This document shows, piece by piece, positions 60,926 through 64,000 of a stretch of DNA of 64,000 bases; position 1 is the first letter of the stretch, and the number at the start of each line of letters is the position of its first letter. A program made the translations under genes and the position numbers. The notes below the pieces were generated by a model. It was given only the letters and a program-made list of their open reading frames with translations, was not told the origin of the DNA and made no database searches. This stretch comes from Meloidogyne chitwoodi (taxonomy: Eukaryota > Nematoda > Chromadorea > Rhabditida > Meloidogynidae), in assembly GCA_015183035.1 (NCBI GenBank), contig JACZZP010000014.1, positions 930,001 to 994,000 of the forward strand, given 5' to 3'.

Positions 60926-63503
60926 TCAATTTCCATTCTCAACATAAGATGTTTTAGGTACAATCACATCTTTGCTGTTCAAACATTGATGTTCATTATC
61001 TCGAATCTCATCATTATCAGTCTCGGATTCTCCCCCAGGATCTGGCCGAGCAGAATTATTTGGCGTTGATCCTTGACCTGAACCTTCGCCACCTTCATCA
61101 TCTTCCTCAAAGCAAAATGTTGGTGCTTTAGCCATACGTTGGCTCAAATCACGCACTTAAAAAAGAATGTTTAGCAAATTTTTATAAATGTTGCAATATT
61201 TTTCTGACGGAATATTTAAATTAGAATTCTAGAAGATAGATATTTTTAAATTCAAACCTTCATTTCCATGTTTAGCAATCTGAGCAACTTGGTCAGGAGG
61301 AATAGGAGCAGTTTGTTGAACCGTCGATTCATGTGGCATAAGAGACATTGCCGCGCGAAAAAAGTAGAAAGTAGGATAATAGACCAAATTAAAACACGAT
61401 GACGCATAAAGATCAGCATATCTTTCCACTTGTGAAGCGAAAAACGTTGTTCGAGAACCACTTCGAAAAAGCGAGCCAAAAACGCTATATTCATGATCCA
61501 TTTGAATTGTGACTTCCTTAAAGCAAAAGATTCAGAAAAAACAAAACAACTTATACTCGAATTGATTTTAATGTCGGTTCCAGAATATTTTTCATCTCAG
61601 AGTTGCCACGAGTATCCGCATCCAAATTCTTGTAAAGATCTGCCATTTTTGCTTCAAGTTCACGCAATTGATCAAATAGATCTCTTTTTCCTGTCCAAAC
61701 TGCCAATTCACGATTTAATTCCGGAACAATCAAAAAAGTTTTCCAACCACGAGTTTTCTGGAAATTTTTTTAATTCACAAGTAAACAAGCCAAAATAAAC
61801 AAAAATTATTTTAGCTAAATAATAAATTAATAACTATAAAAAATCCAATTCATATTCAAAACAATCCAACCTTTGACCTAAGAACATCGCCAAAAATATG
61901 ATCACCAATATACAAAACATCTCTTCCTTTAGCCTTTACAAGACGACGAAATGCTTCACATGAACCTGAATAATTAATTAAAACAATATTAGTTAGAATT
62001 AAAACCTCCAGAATAGACCGCACCACTACGCAAAGGACCAATAGGAATTCCAATTTTAAGGGCGCCAGTTTCCGTATTTACCTCACGAAAAACAGTTCCT
62101 TCGCCAAACCACAATGGTTTTCTAGCATCTACAATTATTATATCAAAAAGGTCCCTCCAATTATCACCAAGAAGAAATGTCATAACGGCCTAAATTTAAA
62201 AAATAAAGATACAAATTATAAAAACCTTTGTATAGTCGTATTCACTGTTTGTAAGTAAAAACACCTTCCGCCCAGAGATACGCAACTGAGCTAGCAATTT
62301 TCCAATTCGCTGATCTTTTTCAACAAACTCAGCAATATTTGCAATGACTTTTTTCTTCAAATCAGCTCCTGCCTAAATTAATAAAAAAAATTTTTTATTT
62401 TAAAAGAAAAACACTAACATCATGAATATAATCAACTGCTCCTCGAATGTCCTAAAAAGCAAATTTTAAAGTTTTATGATAAGAAAAACTTGAAAGATAG
62501 ATTTATATGACATGATGGCATCTCCATGTCGCAGGCCTGTCTTATCTTGATTTCTAAAATAAATTTAAGTAATGCTAAAAAAATATTATAAAATTTGTTA
62601 CAAAACAAATAAAAAAATGTACAATTGATATTCTTCAGATTTGTCAAAAAAATCAACAAGAAGAGCAATTAAGTTGGTCTCTGGCAAATTGAAGAGCGTA
62701 TTCAACACATAAATTCTTCTGTCCGAAAGTTGAATGAATTTGTTCGGATAAAAATTTTCAATTTCGGCTCTTGGTTTAAAAGTATTATTATTTAATAAAG
62801 AGAATAACGTTTTTTAACAAACCCTGTAAGAAAAACAAGCCCATGGGCAGCAACAAGGATATTACCAAAACCATCAACTTTTAGTAAGTTACCATACATT
62901 GTATCGAACCAAAGACCACGAACGACAAAAGCAGGATCGTATTTAAAATTACGAATTTCTTTTGGATATCTGCAAAAAATATCTTATAAAATTTTTAACG
63001 TAAAAGCTGGAAATAAGAATAAGCATACCCAATATAAATCAGCCTTTCAATAACAAGACTGAAAGCTTCTGACTCCATCCTCGGTGACTTATAAACTAAA
63101 AATAATGTACTATTAATCAAAAGTAAAAATATGTATATTAAAAAATAATTTTACCTGCTAATGTGTAATCCATGTCAAATCCGAAGAATTGTATTTTATC
63201 AAGCTTCATCGATCGATTGACAAAAATTCTCAAATTGTTTAAATAATTATTGTAAAAGGTAATTTTTAACTATACGCCTAAAAGTCCGCAATTTTTATCA
63301 AGTTTTTTAGATAATTTTTGAGATGTATGGCCGTATAAAGAACCGTAAGATTACATTTATAGGGTTAATTATAATTAAAATTTGGTAATTCGGAATTTAA
63401 AATATATTACATACCTCTTCTCAGGATCTCTTTTGTACATAACAGAAGTCTGCGATTTGTACTTTTGAGCTTGTTGTTTCTCATTAATCGAAGAGGAAAG
63501 CAT
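60926..63503 (-). CDS. Cytosolic purine 5'-nucleotidase, NT5C2 type
   Basis: Thirteen exons (63503-63415, 63228-63155, 63095-63029, 62969-62823, 62769-62623, 62553-62490, 62451-62419, 62372-62226, 62189-62006, 61965-61871, 61760-61557, 61516-61258, 61155-60926) join in phase to 579 aa. NT5C2 dephosphorylates IMP and GMP in the cytosol as a HAD-superfamily hydrolase. Motif I is FDMDYTLA, with the nucleophile and acid/base aspartates around residues 48 and 50. Motif II is the threonine in FLLTNSEY, followed by [17 protein letters not shown]. Motif III/IV is [11 protein letters not shown] around residues 336-346. The conserved [20 protein letters not shown] and LMPHEST segments are present. The C-terminus is acidic (EEDDEGGEG...), as in NT5C2. 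Catalytic residues appear intact. Confidence 0.94.
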
Positions 63504-63748
63504 TATAAAATTTCAAATTAATATATCACTATAATTTTATTTAAATGTTATATAAAAGTAAAAAGAAAAGGTAAATACTGAAAATTCAATCAAAGTAAAA
63601 TATTTAAAAACAAATATTTTATCAGATAAATTTTTTTATTTAAATGAGTTGATCCCACTAGCATGATTATGTTTAAAACTATACAAATAACAAAACAAAA
63701 ATATCGAAAGCACTGGACCAATTCTAAAAAAATAAGAAAAACAATGCA
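63504..63748. other. Short intergenic gap at the right edge
   Basis: A/T-rich sequence between two minus-strand genes. It is the likely promoter of the NT5C2-like gene and the 3' flank of the partial gene. No other feature is seen. Confidence 0.45.
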
Positions 63749-64000
63749 TTATATCCTCCAGCCAATCCATTTATTTTCCGGATAATGGGGCTCCAACGGT
63801 TTTTCCTCATCTTTCTCCAATGGGATGACTTCGCTAATAACACCTTTTTTAAGTTCAGATATAAGTTCTTCTTCAAAGACATTTTTCAATGGTATAGGTT
63901 CCTCACTATCCTCAAGGTCTTGAAGCTTTCGGCATGCGGTATTTAAATCAAGTCCATACCATTCTGCTTCATTCAACGGGATAACAAATCGAATGTACTT
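63749..64000 (-). CDS. 3' end of an unidentified gene (partial, cut by the window edge)
   Basis: An open minus-strand frame runs from the window edge to a stop at 63749, giving at least 83 residues. It has a balanced composition and good codon quality, unlike the A/T-rich chance frames. Visible segments are FVIPLNEAEWYGLDLNTACR, LQDLEDSEEPIPLKNVF and the end PHYPENKWIGWRI. No family is recognised. Because the frame is open to the edge, the methionine at 63976 is internal rather than the start. Confidence 0.6.
   Translation of the reverse strand, partial: KYIRFVIPLNEAEWYGLDLNTACRKLQDLEDSEEPIPLKNVFEEELISELKKGVISEVIPLEKDEEKPLEPHYPENKWIGWRI

Overview
The window is nuclear DNA of a nematode, most likely a plant-parasitic root-knot nematode (Meloidogyne or a close relative). 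The grounds are very high A+T content, genes cut into many small exons by short introns ending in TTTTAG or TTTTCAG, and the gene set: DIM-1-type immunoglobulin muscle protein, SXP/RAL-2 (ANIS5/DUF148) secreted protein, E75/Rev-erb nuclear receptor, and poly-N/poly-Q rich proteins. The species is an inference. I saw no tRNA, rRNA, SL RNA, CRISPR array or bacterial-type feature. All gene models were spliced by hand, and nearly every junction was checked for GT/AG and reading phase.

Layout. 1-3.9 kb: no gene seen. 3.9-8.6 kb (+): E75/Rev-erb-like nuclear hormone receptor. 9.0-10.9 kb (-): class A neuropeptide GPCR. 12.5-14.3 kb (-): tRNA pseudouridine synthase PUS10. 14.6-16.7 kb (-) and 23.6-30.1 kb (+): two inverted copies of one nuclear-type gene with a possible SPOC domain. 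The first copy is truncated, and identical and diverged blocks alternate along the pair. Between them (18.2-20.4 kb, +) is a secreted cysteine-rich protein, followed by a nested transposon cluster. 31.2-31.8 kb (+): STARS/ABRA-type costars protein, convergent with NDUFA10/nuo-4 (-) at 32.0-34.7 kb. 35.8-39.4 kb: one secreted P/N-rich gene (+) and two membrane-anchored genes (-). 40.3-41.5 kb (+): SXP/RAL-2-like gene. 41.7-43.8 kb (-): dim-1 with two alternative last exons. 43.8-49 kb: a long non-coding stretch with two related palindromic elements. 49.1-51.3 kb (+): unknown basic/serine-rich gene. 52.3-54.3 kb (-): casein kinase 1 delta/epsilon. 54.3-58.2 kb: non-coding with GC-rich islands. 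58.3-60.0 kb (+): four-TM claudin/stargazin-like protein. 60.1-60.4 kb (-): BRK1/HSPC300. 60.9-63.5 kb (-): NT5C2-type purine 5'-nucleotidase. At the right edge (-): the 3' end of an unidentified gene.

The genes do not form one pathway; this is a normal mixed eukaryotic gene neighbourhood. Convergent pairs lie close together (about 100-400 bp). The most unusual signals are the patchwork identity of the inverted gene pair, a family of fold-back mobile elements (several inside introns, one nested in another with intact 8-bp target duplications), and non-standard splice sites: three GC-AG introns and one PUS10 intron that appears to need a TG acceptor.
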